Positions 30,096 to 38,871 of a stretch of 64,000 bases of DNA are shown here, one piece after another (position 1 is the first letter of the stretch; each line of letters starts with the position of its first letter). The notes beneath the pieces were generated by a model that was not told the DNA's origin, made no database searches, and saw only the letters and a list, made by a program, of their open reading frames with translations. Source of the DNA: UBA12170 sp964293475 (GTDB taxonomy: Bacteria; Bacteroidota; Bacteroidia; Bacteroidales; UBA12170). Location of the stretch: contig CAXYYJ010000009.1 of assembly GCA_964293475.1 (NCBI GenBank), forward strand, positions 1 through 64,000. The letters run 5' to 3'. Both the position numbers and the translations under genes were made by a program.

Positions 30096-30631
30096 TTATT
30101 CAATTCTTCGTTTTTTGACCAAAGATATTCTCTCCATTCGGTTACTATATTTTTTACTTGAAACAAATCCCAATCTTCATTTAGCAATGTAAGACCTTGA
30201 AATATTGGAGATTTGTCTAGATAGGTCACATCATTATATTTCAATTTAAAATAGTCTAAAATATCCTTTGTACCTTTATGTGGTGTGCCTTCGTCTTTAT
30301 GTTTAGTATAATTAGCAAGTCCAATTATTAATTCAATTTTTGACCTATTACCTTCTACACTATTTAGCTCAAGTTTGTAATATGATTCCTTTTCTTTCAA
30401 ACTATCAGCAAAATCGTTGATGCTTCCATTTATGTAATTTTGAAAAGCTATAAAGGCAAGACCATATATTGGCTCACTTTCTTCCATAAACCAATCTCCG
30501 TCATACCAATAAATTTCTTCAATTTGCGTTTTTAGAACATTGATTGTTTCGTTTAAACCTTTGATTGTTATATCTAAACTAATGGCTCTATGGTCAAATC
30601 GTAAATAATGTATGTTGGTGATTTTTTCCAT
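30092..30631 (-). CDS. unrecognised protein with HEPN-like NYxKH motif
   Basis: A 179-residue protein, acidic and probably mostly helical, without a signal peptide. The only familiar piece is IIGLANYTKHKDEG (Asn107 to His111), like the N(Y/F)xKH stretch seen in some HEPN-type and other small helical proteins linked to mobile defence loci. It starts 5 bp after the restriction-modification gene and overlaps the next gene by 4 bp, so it sits in the middle of a tight three-gene operon. Function unknown; an accessory or effector role in defence is an inference from context. Confidence 0.7.
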   Translation of the reverse strand: MEKITNIHYLRFDHRAISLDITIKGLNETINVLKTQIEEIYWYDGDWFMEESEPIYGLAFIAFQNYINGSINDFADSLKEKESYYKLELNSVEGNRSKIELIIGLANYTKHKDEGTPHKGTKDILDYFKLKYNDVTYLDKSPIFQGLTLLNEDWDLFQVKNIVTEWREYLWSKNEELNK

Positions 30632-30636
30632 AATAG

Positions 30637-33600
30637 CTATTCAATCTCAATTTTATCAATCTCTTTCATCAATCTATCCGTTTCGGTAAGGGCAACAATT
30701 ATTTTCTGATAGTGCAAAATATCTTCAAATTCAAGTTTCCGTTCTTTTCGGTCTTTAAGCCATTTTTGGGCTGGTTGGTAACCGCCTATGTAAAAGTTCC
30801 AAGCTGTTTCGGGAACATTATCAAAATACTGTGTGTCGTTGATGTAAACTTTTCCGTTTTGATAATTTGGTTTGATTATCACATTATCGCCATCAATTGG
30901 GTATTGTGTAATATATTTCTCAACCGTTGGGCTTTCCAATAAATGACTTTGCCGTATTTCTCCGCCCAGTTTTACCAGCTGCCAAAAGGTGTATTTGTCT
31001 TTTGGGTAAGGCACTCTCGGAAAATCAATTTTTAAAAATTCTTTGTATTTATCTCGGTATGTTGGCGAATGTAAAACGGCATAGATGTAATCTAAAATAT
31101 CAATCGGGGCAAAGGTTTTTTCATTTGTTTCTTTTTCATTAATAAACGTTAATCCCAAATTTTCAGCTATTTGGTTTACAATTTCTGCGTTTAGGTTTGG
31201 TGTTCTTTCTGCTGTTTGTACAATGGTTTGTTCACCGTTGTTTACTGGGTAGATATATAAGGGCAAAATACTTGTTATCTCACTTGTCTTATTAGATACA
31301 AATGAGCTTTCAATTGCATTTTTTGTTATGAAAATATGCTGATAAGTATCTCCTGCTTTAAATTGTTTGCAAAGAGTTAAACCTAAATTATTACTAGCGA
31401 ATAAGTGCTGCATTATTTTTGGTTGTGGGCTTGAGTATAAGCCCCTAGACCTTCCACTATACAATGTAAATCTGCTATCAAATGGACGATAATCGAATAA
31501 TTTTATGTTTAAATCATTATTATTTTCAATAGCATCTTTTTTCGCAGTTGGATAAGTCCAGTCCCTAGAGTCTTTTTTTCTTTTATATTTTGAACGCCAA
31601 ATAGTTTCTTCTAAATTTAACAAGTCATTAATTTTAAACTGATGTTCTAATTTAGAAAAAGAAACATTTAAACCATCATTAGCTGTAACAAAGCCAACTG
31701 TATTAGATGTAAAAAGTTCACTTACTTTAAAGCCATTATTAAATTCAACAATTCCAATATCACTTTTGGGGATGAAAAATAAGTAAGGTTTAACTGGTTT
31801 TATCTCAGAGTAATTTACGGTATTTAAAGAATTATCCATCAGAAAATCATACTTAAATTCCCGTTTACCATATAAGTCAAAGTGAAATACCCTACCTAGT
31901 TGATTTGCTTTTTTCTTCCCTGTTTTTACGAATATATTAATAGAAACACCTTGTTCAATATCAAAAACATTGACGTCTGCTGAGCCGTCTGGCGCAGTTT
32001 CTTTCTTTTTGGCGTTGCCGTGTAAATCTATGGTATAAATTTTATCGTAAGTTTTTAACAAATGCCAACGCATACCACGAAAAGTGGGATTATCTAAAAA
32101 GCCGTGGGGATTGATGAATGCTAAAACTCCGCTTCCGTTTTTCTCAATGAAATGTTGTCCGTAACGCAAGAATTTTACATAGTCGTCATTCAGCCAATGT
32201 TTGCGTTCATTAAAATGAACTCCGTCAACATATTTGTAATCTTCAATGAGTTTACTAATCCACTCGCCATTATTTGCAGATATTCCGCTGTATGGTGGAT
32301 TTCCCATCACTATCATTACCGGCACATCTCTTTTAATATGGTTGGCTTCATTGGCTTCGTTGCTTAACCAATTGGCAAATAATGTCCCTGTGTCGGGATG
32401 GCTTTCTTCGAGGCTATTGGTTAGATAAATCTTTAAACGTTGGTCTCTGGTGGGTGTAAACCCGGTTTCTTTTAGCAATAAATCTATTTGTAAATGTGCC
32501 ATGGCATAACTTGCCATCAACAATTCAAAACCAATGAGACGGGGAAGTAAATGGTTTTCTACATAGCTGCTCCAAATGCCTTGTTGTCCTTCAAATTTTT
32601 TGTAAATTTCTTTAATCACTTCGGCAATATAAGTTGCTGTTCCTGTTGCAGGGTCGAGCATCTGAACGCGATGAACTTCCTGTTCTACCATTTTGCCCTG
32701 AAGGTTGACTTTTATTTTAATTTTTCTCGAATCGGCAATACCTTGTGGTAAATCGAATTCTGTTTTTAATATCTCATCAATTGCTCGCACCTGAAAACTA
32801 ACTACAGGATGTGGTGTGTACCATACACCACGTGACTTTCGGAGTTTCGAATCGTATTCACTCAGGAATGTTTCGTAAAAATGGATAATTGGTTCTTCCG
32901 TTTTGGTGCTTTTGCCGTAATTTCTCAGAATTTCGACCACATTGCAAGCCAAAAATATATTTACTAGGTCGTCAACAATCCATTTTATACGGTCGTCAAC
33001 ATCGAGTCCGGCAATATATCCAAATAGTTTTTTAAGAAATGGATTCGATTTTGGAATCAGTTCGTATGCTTCTTGTCGACTAAATGTAGGCAAAGTGGGG
33101 TCGTGATACCGGGCAGCAAACATTCCGTAAGCAATGGTTTGTGCGTAGACATCGGCAAATCCTTTGGGTGTAATATCGTGAATGAGAATTTGTTTGAAAG
33201 CATTCATTTGGTCTTTTAGCGTACTGTCTTCGTTGTGAGTTTCGTCACTTGTTAATGCCAGTTCAATCACTTCGGACAGCAGACGGGCTTTCCCAGCCAT
33301 CATTTCGGCAAGTTTTTTACTGCTTTTTATTGTTTGCCCAATGTGGGTACAAAAGTCTTTAATCAGATTTTCAAATCGTTCGAAATTCTCTGTTATGGGT
33401 TTAATCCCTTTTTCAGTTACTTCTCCAATCGCAATTTTTGTTACAAATTCACCGTCACGATATATATGAAAATCGAGATAATCTGTAAAAATCAGGTTGT
33501 TTAATGATGCCTTATATCTATCGAATTGTTCTTTATTCCCTGTTTTCTTTGCTCCATCAAGGTCTTTATCGCCAATATCTTTTGCTTCGATAAAACCAAC

Positions 33601-33813
33601 TGGAATCCCGCTATCAGAACGGGACAAGTTATCTTTTTTTGTCAAGATATAGTCAGGTGCTCCACAGCTTTGTCGTTTCGGCTCATTGGTTGCTCTAATA
33701 ACAGGTACCATACTTTCAATAAGTTGTTCCAAAATCCCCCGAAAAGTATGTTCAGTTGCATTTCCAGCTTTGAACTTTTGATTTATGTTGGCAATGTATT
33801 GGTCTAAATTCAT
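30637..33813 (-). CDS. single-chain restriction-modification enzyme (Type IIG / ISP-like)
   Basis: A 1,058-residue fusion. The N-terminal part has a PD-(D/E)xK-like nuclease pattern: Asp54 (GAPDYIL), then Glu76 and Lys78 (GFIEAKD). The middle is an N6-adenine methyltransferase with SAM-binding motif I (MLDPATGTATY, about residues 385-395) and catalytic motif NPPYSG (about 503-508). The last ~400 residues look like a target-recognition region of the Type ISP C-terminal kind. No helicase/translocase domain lies between nuclease and methyltransferase, so it is nearer Type IIG than the long Type ISP enzymes. It should both methylate host DNA and cut unmodified DNA. First gene of an AT-rich three-gene operon inserted among housekeeping genes, hence probably acquired horizontally. 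Confidence 0.88.
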   Translation of the reverse strand: MNLDQYIANINQKFKAGNATEHTFRGILEQLIESMVPVIRATNEPKRQSCGAPDYILTKKDNLSRSDSGIPVGFIEAKDIGDKDLDGAKKTGNKEQFDRYKASLNNLIFTDYLDFHIYRDGEFVTKIAIGEVTEKGIKPITENFERFENLIKDFCTHIGQTIKSSKKLAEMMAGKARLLSEVIELALTSDETHNEDSTLKDQMNAFKQILIHDITPKGFADVYAQTIAYGMFAARYHDPTLPTFSRQEAYELIPKSNPFLKKLFGYIAGLDVDDRIKWIVDDLVNIFLACNVVEILRNYGKSTKTEEPIIHFYETFLSEYDSKLRKSRGVWYTPHPVVSFQVRAIDEILKTEFDLPQGIADSRKIKIKVNLQGKMVEQEVHRVQMLDPATGTATYIAEVIKEIYKKFEGQQGIWSSYVENHLLPRLIGFELLMASYAMAHLQIDLLLKETGFTPTRDQRLKIYLTNSLEESHPDTGTLFANWLSNEANEANHIKRDVPVMIVMGNPPYSGISANNGEWISKLIEDYKYVDGVHFNERKHWLNDDYVKFLRYGQHFIEKNGSGVLAFINPHGFLDNPTFRGMRWHLLKTYDKIYTIDLHGNAKKKETAPDGSADVNVFDIEQGVSINIFVKTGKKKANQLGRVFHFDLYGKREFKYDFLMDNSLNTVNYSEIKPVKPYLFFIPKSDIGIVEFNNGFKVSELFTSNTVGFVTANDGLNVSFSKLEHQFKINDLLNLEETIWRSKYKRKKDSRDWTYPTAKKDAIENNNDLNIKLFDYRPFDSRFTLYSGRSRGLYSSPQPKIMQHLFASNNLGLTLCKQFKAGDTYQHIFITKNAIESSFVSNKTSEITSILPLYIYPVNNGEQTIVQTAERTPNLNAEIVNQIAENLGLTFINEKETNEKTFAPIDILDYIYAVLHSPTYRDKYKEFLKIDFPRVPYPKDKYTFWQLVKLGGEIRQSHLLESPTVEKYITQYPIDGDNVIIKPNYQNGKVYINDTQYFDNVPETAWNFYIGGYQPAQKWLKDRKERKLEFEDILHYQKIIVALTETDRLMKEIDKIEIE

Positions 33814-33839
33814 ATCGTTAAATCCGTTTGATATAGCTA

Positions 33840-33847
33840 CAAAGGTA
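33840..33847 (-). promoter_or_regulatory. -7 box of the restriction-modification operon
   Basis: TACCTTTG on the minus strand matches TAnnTTTG exactly, 26 bases before the start codon. The -33 region is a poor match, which would give weak or regulated expression. Confidence 0.45.
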
Positions 33848-33990
33848 TAATTTTCCAGTGGTATGTCGGCATAAAAACGGCTCTTTTACAAACTTCGGGC
33901 GAACGTTTTCTTCTGTGGTTTGAAATTTTTTTTGTTTTATGCAGGGGCTGTTGACTAAATCGTCTTTCTTTTTTATCTTTTAACAAGCTG

Positions 33991-34024
33991 TTTGCAGCGA
34001 TTGCTCTAGAATATTGTATATTTA
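33991..34024 (+). promoter_or_regulatory. possible promoter of the protease-like lipoprotein
   Basis: TTTG (33991-33994) and TATATTTA (34017-34024, one mismatch to TAnnTTTG) are separated by 22 bases, a little longer than usual. Confidence 0.35.
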
Positions 34025-34080
34025 CAAAAGCATTCAGTTTCAGATAAAACCACTATTATTAATCAGTAAAATTTGACATT

Positions 34081-35148
34081 ATGAAAAATATTTTCGTGGG
34101 AATAGTTATTGTTTTTATGCTGACAGCCGGTTGCAAAACATACACTCTAAAAACTGTTTATCCAACCTTGAGCGATGGGAAATACGATACTGAGTTTCCA
34201 TACAAAACCTGCTCCAAGCAACTGGGTGAGATTGCAAAATCTGTAAAGAAGCTTCATTGTATTGCCGAGTATAAAACCTACGTTTTCACACCAGAGATGG
34301 GGGTCACAGCGCCTCTTATAACCAAAGATTTATTAAAGCAGGATGGAGTTATAAAAAAGTTTGACTCGGAGAGTGTTATTGGCACATCCACAATCATTTA
34401 TTTCGACCAGAATAAAATAGCGGTATTGGCTTCGGCCCATGTGGTGAGTTATCCTGATACAGTTTTTGGCTATTTCGAAGGGCTTGAAAAAGATGGAAGA
34501 GAAGTCATTCATTCGGTTTCAATAAAAAGCAGGCAATTGAACTATATCAGGGATCTTCCCCTAAAAGAAAACCTGGAAATCCTGGCCATTGACGAAAAGG
34601 AAGATATTGTTGTGTTGGGCCAGGAAATTGACCAGCAACGTCGCAGCGAAATACATGTTTTCGACTATCCACTGGGAGATTCTGACGAGCTTGAATGGGG
34701 AAGCTTTGTTTACATTATGGGATACCCTTCGGGATATCAAATGATTACAAAAGGAATTGTAAGTCTGCCGGGCGGCAACTATAAAAAAGACTTTCTCATC
34801 GATGGTTTGTTCAACAAGGGAATCAGTGGAGGAATAGTGCTGGCAGTTCGCGATGGTGTTCCCAATTTCGAAATAGTGGGGATGGCAAAATCAGTTGCAG
34901 CCAATTACGAAAATGTGTTGGTTCCCGAAGAGGAAAGCCACGAGAAGAAATATAATGCCGGAGAGCCTTACGAAGGAAATGTTTATGTGAAAATGCGAAA
35001 GGATATAAGCTACGGCATCACTTATTCCGTGTCGAGCAACAGCATTAGAGAATTTTTGGAAAAAAACAGGATAGAATTTGCCGAGAAGGGTTATATATTC
35101 TCAGAATTTCTAAAGAAGCCATCCTTACCAGCACCCACCGAAGAATAA
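34081..35148 (+). CDS. trypsin-like serine protease lipoprotein
   Basis: A 355-residue lipoprotein: signal peptide with lipobox LTAGC (Cys18). A trypsin-fold triad can be read in order: His120 in LASAHVV, Asp175 in EDIVVL, Ser249 in KGISGG. This fits the DegP/trypsin-2 kind of serine peptidase, without a PDZ domain. It may cut proteins at the outer membrane or periplasm; the substrate is unknown. Its stop codon abuts that of the convergent response-regulator gene with no spacer. It lies just outside the accessory operon, and its base composition is like the housekeeping genes, so it is probably not part of that operon. Confidence 0.8.
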   Translation: MKNIFVGIVIVFMLTAGCKTYTLKTVYPTLSDGKYDTEFPYKTCSKQLGEIAKSVKKLHCIAEYKTYVFTPEMGVTAPLITKDLLKQDGVIKKFDSESVIGTSTIIYFDQNKIAVLASAHVVSYPDTVFGYFEGLEKDGREVIHSVSIKSRQLNYIRDLPLKENLEILAIDEKEDIVVLGQEIDQQRRSEIHVFDYPLGDSDELEWGSFVYIMGYPSGYQMITKGIVSLPGGNYKKDFLIDGLFNKGISGGIVLAVRDGVPNFEIVGMAKSVAANYENVLVPEEESHEKKYNAGEPYEGNVYVKMRKDISYGITYSVSSNSIREFLEKNRIEFAEKGYIFSEFLKKPSLPAPTEE

Positions 35149-35844
35149 CTATTCGGCAGTGATGAGTTTAAAGCCGATTCCATGCACGTTAAGAATTTCA
35201 AGCGTTGGGTCGGCTTTGAGATATTTACGTAGTTTGGTTACATAAACATCCATGCTTCGGGCGTTGAAATAACTATCGTCGAACCAGATTTTCTTCAGGG
35301 CATCGCTTCTGTCAAGAGTTTCGTTTTTGTGCATGCACAGCAGTTCGAGCAATGCAGCTTCTTTGCTGGTAAGCTTTTGGTCTTGATTGTCGATGGTTAA
35401 TATATGTCTCACCACATCAAATTTGTACTTGCCAATTTGAAAAAAATCGGGGGTTTTTGCTGATTTTTTATTTTGTGCTCTTCGCAAAATGGCTTCGATA
35501 CGTGCTAACAGCTCGTCCATGTGAAATGGCTTGGTGAGATAATCGTCGCCACCCACATTAAAGCCTTCCATCACATCTTCCTGAAGCGATTTAGCCGTGA
35601 GGAAAAGAATGGGGACAATGGTGTCTGTTTTTCTTATTTCGCGCGCCAGGGTAAAACCGTCCATCACCGGCATCATCACATCCAGAATAAGGAAGTCGAA
35701 ACTGAGTTTGTTGAATTGTTCCAGGGCCTCTTTGCCATTGACACACAAGGTGCAATTAAAGTTTTTGGCATCGAGATAAGCCTTTAATACGGTGCCTAAG
35801 TTTTTATCATCTTCGGCCAGGAGAATGTTTAATTTGTCTGACAT
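35149..35844 (-). CDS. rprY: OmpR/PhoB-type response regulator, RprY-like
   Basis: A 231-residue regulator. The receiver domain has the acidic pair in AEDD, phospho-acceptor Asp55 (LILDVMMP), the Thr of FLTAK and the Lys of TKPF. The C-terminal winged-helix DNA-binding domain ends with VYVTKLRKYLKADP and NVHGIGFKL. The sequence around EGFNVGGDDYLTKPFHMDEL resembles RprY of Bacteroides. It is 11 bp downstream of its kinase partner, so the two are co-transcribed. The targets cannot be read here. The gene symbol is by resemblance only. Confidence 0.85.
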   Translation of the reverse strand: MSDKLNILLAEDDKNLGTVLKAYLDAKNFNCTLCVNGKEALEQFNKLSFDFLILDVMMPVMDGFTLAREIRKTDTIVPILFLTAKSLQEDVMEGFNVGGDDYLTKPFHMDELLARIEAILRRAQNKKSAKTPDFFQIGKYKFDVVRHILTIDNQDQKLTSKEAALLELLCMHKNETLDRSDALKKIWFDDSYFNARSMDVYVTKLRKYLKADPTLEILNVHGIGFKLITAE

Positions 35845-35855
35845 ATCACTTTTTT

Positions 35856-37283
35856 TTAACTGAGCGGTAAATAAACGCTAAAGGTACTACCTTTTTTTAA
35901 TTCGCTATCCAAGGTAATTTTACCATGATGCTTTTCGACCACTGTTTTAACATAACTTAACCCCAAACCGAAACCTTTCACATTGTGAACATTGCCGGTG
36001 GGTACTCTATATAATTTATCGAATACTTTTTTCTGGTTCGATTTGCTGATTCCTATTCCATTGTCTTTAATACTAAAAACAACTCCGTTGGCCACATTGA
36101 TGGTTTTAATGGATATCATGGGTGCCCATGGAGTGTATTTAATGGCATTGTCGAGAAGATTGAACACAATATTGGTGATATGCACCCTATCTGCCAGAAT
36201 CACCGGGAATTCAGCGGTTAATTCCATATCGATTTTGCCCCCTTTTTTCTCAATTTGCAGATTAACTTTTTGAATGGCATCGGTAATAACCAAATTAATA
36301 TTGATTTCTTCCTTTTTCAAAACTACTTCACCTTTTTGCAATCGGGCACTTTGCAGAATACGTTCCGCCATGCCCCCCAGCCTATCGTTTTCTTCGCTAA
36401 TGATATTGAGATAAACGTCGTAAACCGCCGAATTTTTCACCACATCTTTATCGGTTAACGCCTGACATGCCAGGGAGATAGTTGATATGGGGGTTTTAAA
36501 TTCATGGGTCATATTGTTGATAAAGTCATTCTTTATTTCGGAGAGCTTTTTCTGTCGAAAAACGGTGGTGATAACATAAGTAAACGAGAATATGATGGTT
36601 AGAATGAGCACCAATGACAAAACTAACAAAACCCAGATCCGCGTAATTAAATACTCCCGCTCATTGGGAAAATACACCATGAGCAGGTTTTGGGGGCTAA
36701 AAACTTCACCTGGAAAGAGGAGATATCTAAAAGATGATGCCAGCAGTTCGCGCGGATATTGACCCGATTTTTGAAGGATGAGTTTGTTACGGGCCGGACT
36801 AAAAACTCCAAATTCATATTGCGTTGTGATGCCCAGGTTACGTAATTCAATTTTGAGCAAACTATCAACCAGATTTCGGCTTACGCGGTTTTCAACCAGG
36901 CTTCGGTCGCGGGGGATGGTATTAAAAAGTTTCTCCATCAAACTTCCCGATTTAAAACCTTTGCCCGGGATGCTCTGGGGACTAAGAATCTGATGGTTGC
37001 CAAAGGAGCCAAACTCCTCCATTTGAAGCATGTTGATGGTGTCGCGCTTAATCCAGTTGCCACGTTCCATTTTCATGCCTCTTTTTCTCATTTGCGCCAT
37101 GCTTGCGCGGTCAATGCGGTCAAGTTGAAAGATGACCTTTTCCACGGCATTATCCACATCACGAACAAAAAGAGCCTCTCGCACCATGATGGCATTCTTA
37201 ATCCAGTAAACCTGAATGAGCACCAAAGCAATCAATGTTACTGACATGATGCTGATGATGAAATATATGACCTTCTTGTTCAA
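35856..37283 (-). CDS. rprX: two-component sensor histidine kinase, RprX-like
   Basis: A 475-residue membrane kinase. A first transmembrane helix (about 5-27), a periplasmic sensor region of about 180 residues rich in Arg and Met, a second helix (about 216-240), then the phosphoacceptor domain with His260 (THEFKTPIS) and an ATPase domain with N box (NLLDNAIKYTP), DNGIGI and GFGLGLSYV. Typical of the kinase partner of OmpR-type regulators; the regulator gene follows by 11 bp. Likely senses envelope conditions, though the ligand is unknown. Confidence 0.88.
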   Translation of the reverse strand: MNKKVIYFIISIMSVTLIALVLIQVYWIKNAIMVREALFVRDVDNAVEKVIFQLDRIDRASMAQMRKRGMKMERGNWIKRDTINMLQMEEFGSFGNHQILSPQSIPGKGFKSGSLMEKLFNTIPRDRSLVENRVSRNLVDSLLKIELRNLGITTQYEFGVFSPARNKLILQKSGQYPRELLASSFRYLLFPGEVFSPQNLLMVYFPNEREYLITRIWVLLVLSLVLILTIIFSFTYVITTVFRQKKLSEIKNDFINNMTHEFKTPISTISLACQALTDKDVVKNSAVYDVYLNIISEENDRLGGMAERILQSARLQKGEVVLKKEEININLVITDAIQKVNLQIEKKGGKIDMELTAEFPVILADRVHITNIVFNLLDNAIKYTPWAPMISIKTINVANGVVFSIKDNGIGISKSNQKKVFDKLYRVPTGNVHNVKGFGLGLSYVKTVVEKHHGKITLDSELKKGSTFSVYLPLS

Positions 37284-37300
37284 TTCTGCAGTGTTTTTGG

Positions 37301-37308
37301 CAAAAATA
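37301..37308 (-). promoter_or_regulatory. -7 box upstream of the rprX-like gene
   Basis: TATTTTTG on the minus strand is an exact TAnnTTTG match 17 bases before the start codon; the -33 position is a poor match. The leader would be very short. Confidence 0.35.
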
Positions 37309-37392
37309 TAATGATAAATACTTACTACCAGACCCTTAACTTTCTTTAACGCTTGTTAAACCCGCTTAACATCTCTAACACTTTAAGCACTA

Positions 37393-37525
37393 TATATTTG
37401 CATCAGTGTTTAACACATTGATTTTCTCATAACAAGCGGGTTGTGAAACCGGCCATTATAATGATTTGATTTTGATTTTTGGTTTATGCAGGCTTCCCCC
37501 CAAGAGAGCCTGCATTTTTCTTTTT
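37393..37525 (+). ncRNA. candidate small RNA with own promoter and terminator
   Basis: On the plus strand, where no protein gene is found, an exact -7 box TATATTTG (37393-37400) is followed some 85 bases later by a strong intrinsic terminator at 37486-37525. The RNA would be about 118 nt, starting near 37407. Both neighbours are on the opposite strand. The -33 position is a poor match. It does not carry the hallmarks of SRP RNA, tmRNA or RNase P RNA that I would recognise. Alternatively the hairpin may only help to end the minus-strand cvpA transcript. Confidence 0.35.
37486..37525 (+). terminator. strong intrinsic terminator, plus-strand orientation
   Basis: A perfect 9-bp stem, ATGCAGGCT (37486-37494) with AGCCTGCAT (37507-37515), and then a T-rich run to 37525. 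The T run lies only on the plus-strand side, so the orientation is opposite to both flanking genes. Confidence 0.7.
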
Positions 37526-37576
37526 AGATGGACAGATGATGGTTGACTTAACCCGACAGCTTCCTGACAAATTTAG

Positions 37577-38113
37577 CTAATCACCAACCGATAACACTTT
37601 GTCACGGAGCTCTTCGGCATCGATGCTGAAATCAACATTTCCAAACAAATCGATAACAGTGGGTGCCAAAGGTTTGATATAGGTATACAAAAAACTCGAT
37701 TGGGCAGTTTCTGTGCTGATAACCACTTTCTTCTTATCTGATTTCTCAATGAAGAAAACTATAAACGAAAGGAAGATGGTAGCTTTTACCAGACCGAAGA
37801 CTATTCCTCCAAGTTGATTTACAATGCCAAGTGCAGTGAGTTTTACCATATTTTCCAAAAGCTTTCCCAACAAACTCACCGCAATAACAGTTAGAAGAAA
37901 AGTGACCAAAAAGCTCACCAGTTTTAAGTGTTTGGTGGTCATTCCCAAAGACTCTTTGAGAAATTCAGCGGTAACATCAGAAAAGTAAATGCTCAGAAAA
38001 ATGCCAAGCAGCAAGGCCACCACCGATGAAACTTCAATAATTAAGCCCTTTTGAAATCCTTTATAGGCAAACCATGCCAGAGGAATCATGAAAAAAATAT
38101 CTAATACGCCCAT
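37577..38113 (-). CDS. CvpA family membrane protein
   Basis: A 178-residue protein with four predicted membrane helices: MGVLDIFFMIPLAWFAYKGF, a second with VVALLLGIFLSIYF, a third with LVSFLVTFLLTVIAVSLLG, and a fourth with ATIFLSFIVFF. The GxxxGF(Q)KG turn after helix 1 and the LGGIVFG segment are typical of the CvpA/colicin V production family. The exact role is unsettled. It follows the lipid-transport ATPase gene by 5 bp, so it belongs to the mlaE-mlaF-cvpA operon. Confidence 0.85.
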   Translation of the reverse strand: MGVLDIFFMIPLAWFAYKGFQKGLIIEVSSVVALLLGIFLSIYFSDVTAEFLKESLGMTTKHLKLVSFLVTFLLTVIAVSLLGKLLENMVKLTALGIVNQLGGIVFGLVKATIFLSFIVFFIEKSDKKKVVISTETAQSSFLYTYIKPLAPTVIDLFGNVDFSIDAEELRDKVLSVGD

Positions 38114-38118
38114 ATGTA

Positions 38119-38871
38119 TTATTTTGAATATTTCAACCGTTTGGTGAGCTCTGTGGAGAATACAAACTCATTTAGAATCTCATTTTCGCTGTATAAAATC
38201 TCGTCGCGGTTTCCCTGCCAGCAGATTCTTCCATCGTTCACAAAAATGATGTTGTCACCCATCTTTAGCACCGAGTTCATATCGTGACTGTTAACAATGG
38301 TTACAATGTCATATTCTTCGGTAATTTCGGCTATCAACTCGTCGATAACGCCGGCTGTATTGGGGTCGAGGCCGCTGTTGGGCTCGTCACAAAAAAGGTA
38401 TTGGGGATTGTTGGAGATGGCGCGGGCAATGGCCACACGTTTAATCATTCCACCACTCAACTCACCGGGCATCAGCTTATTGGCATTCACAAGTTTTACG
38501 CGATTTAATACCGTGTTTACCCGTTCTCGCTTTTCTTCCAGCGTCATTTCGGTGAACATATTGAGCGGAAACATCACATTTTCCTCCACCGAATAGCTGT
38601 CGAACAAGGCACCCCCCTGAAAAAGCATGCCCATTTCTTTTCGAATCTCTTTTCTGTTTTTCAGGTTCATATCCGAAAAATTTCTGCCATCGAAATCAAT
38701 ATGTCCCTGATCCACCTCATGCAAACCCACCAAACATTTTAGCAAAACGGTTTTACCGGCTCCGCTTTTTCCTATGATGAGATTGTTTTTCCCTTTTTCA
38801 AATTTGGCCGACACATTTTCCAAAACCATCTTGTCGCCAAAATATTTCGATATTCCTACGGCTTCAATCAT
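38119..38871 (-). CDS. mlaF: ABC transporter ATP-binding protein, MlaF-like
   Basis: A 250-residue ATPase. Walker A is GKSGAGKT (34-41), the signature is LSGGM in ELSGGMIKRVAIARAI, and Walker B YLFCDEP is followed by NSGLDP and the switch histidine (VNSHDM). LSGGM with NSGLDP is characteristic of the MlaF/Ttg2A ATPases that drive phospholipid movement between inner and outer membrane. It overlaps the permease gene upstream by 4 bp. No MCE-domain (MlaD) gene follows directly, as would be usual. Confidence 0.88.
   Translation of the reverse strand: MIEAVGISKYFGDKMVLENVSAKFEKGKNNLIIGKSGAGKTVLLKCLVGLHEVDQGHIDFDGRNFSDMNLKNRKEIRKEMGMLFQGGALFDSYSVEENVMFPLNMFTEMTLEEKRERVNTVLNRVKLVNANKLMPGELSGGMIKRVAIARAISNNPQYLFCDEPNSGLDPNTAGVIDELIAEITEEYDIVTIVNSHDMNSVLKMGDNIIFVNDGRICWQGNRDEILYSENEILNEFVFSTELTKRLKYSK

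Noticed and set aside
30637..33813. BREX or DISARM methyltransferase
   Set aside because: No partner genes of those systems (helicase, phosphatase, Lon-like protease, phospholipase D) lie nearby, and the enzyme carries its own nuclease-like N-terminus.
28611..34080. integrative element with att sites around the accessory operon
   Set aside because: I compared the two flanks by eye and found no direct repeat, integrase or tRNA; only base composition hints at transfer.
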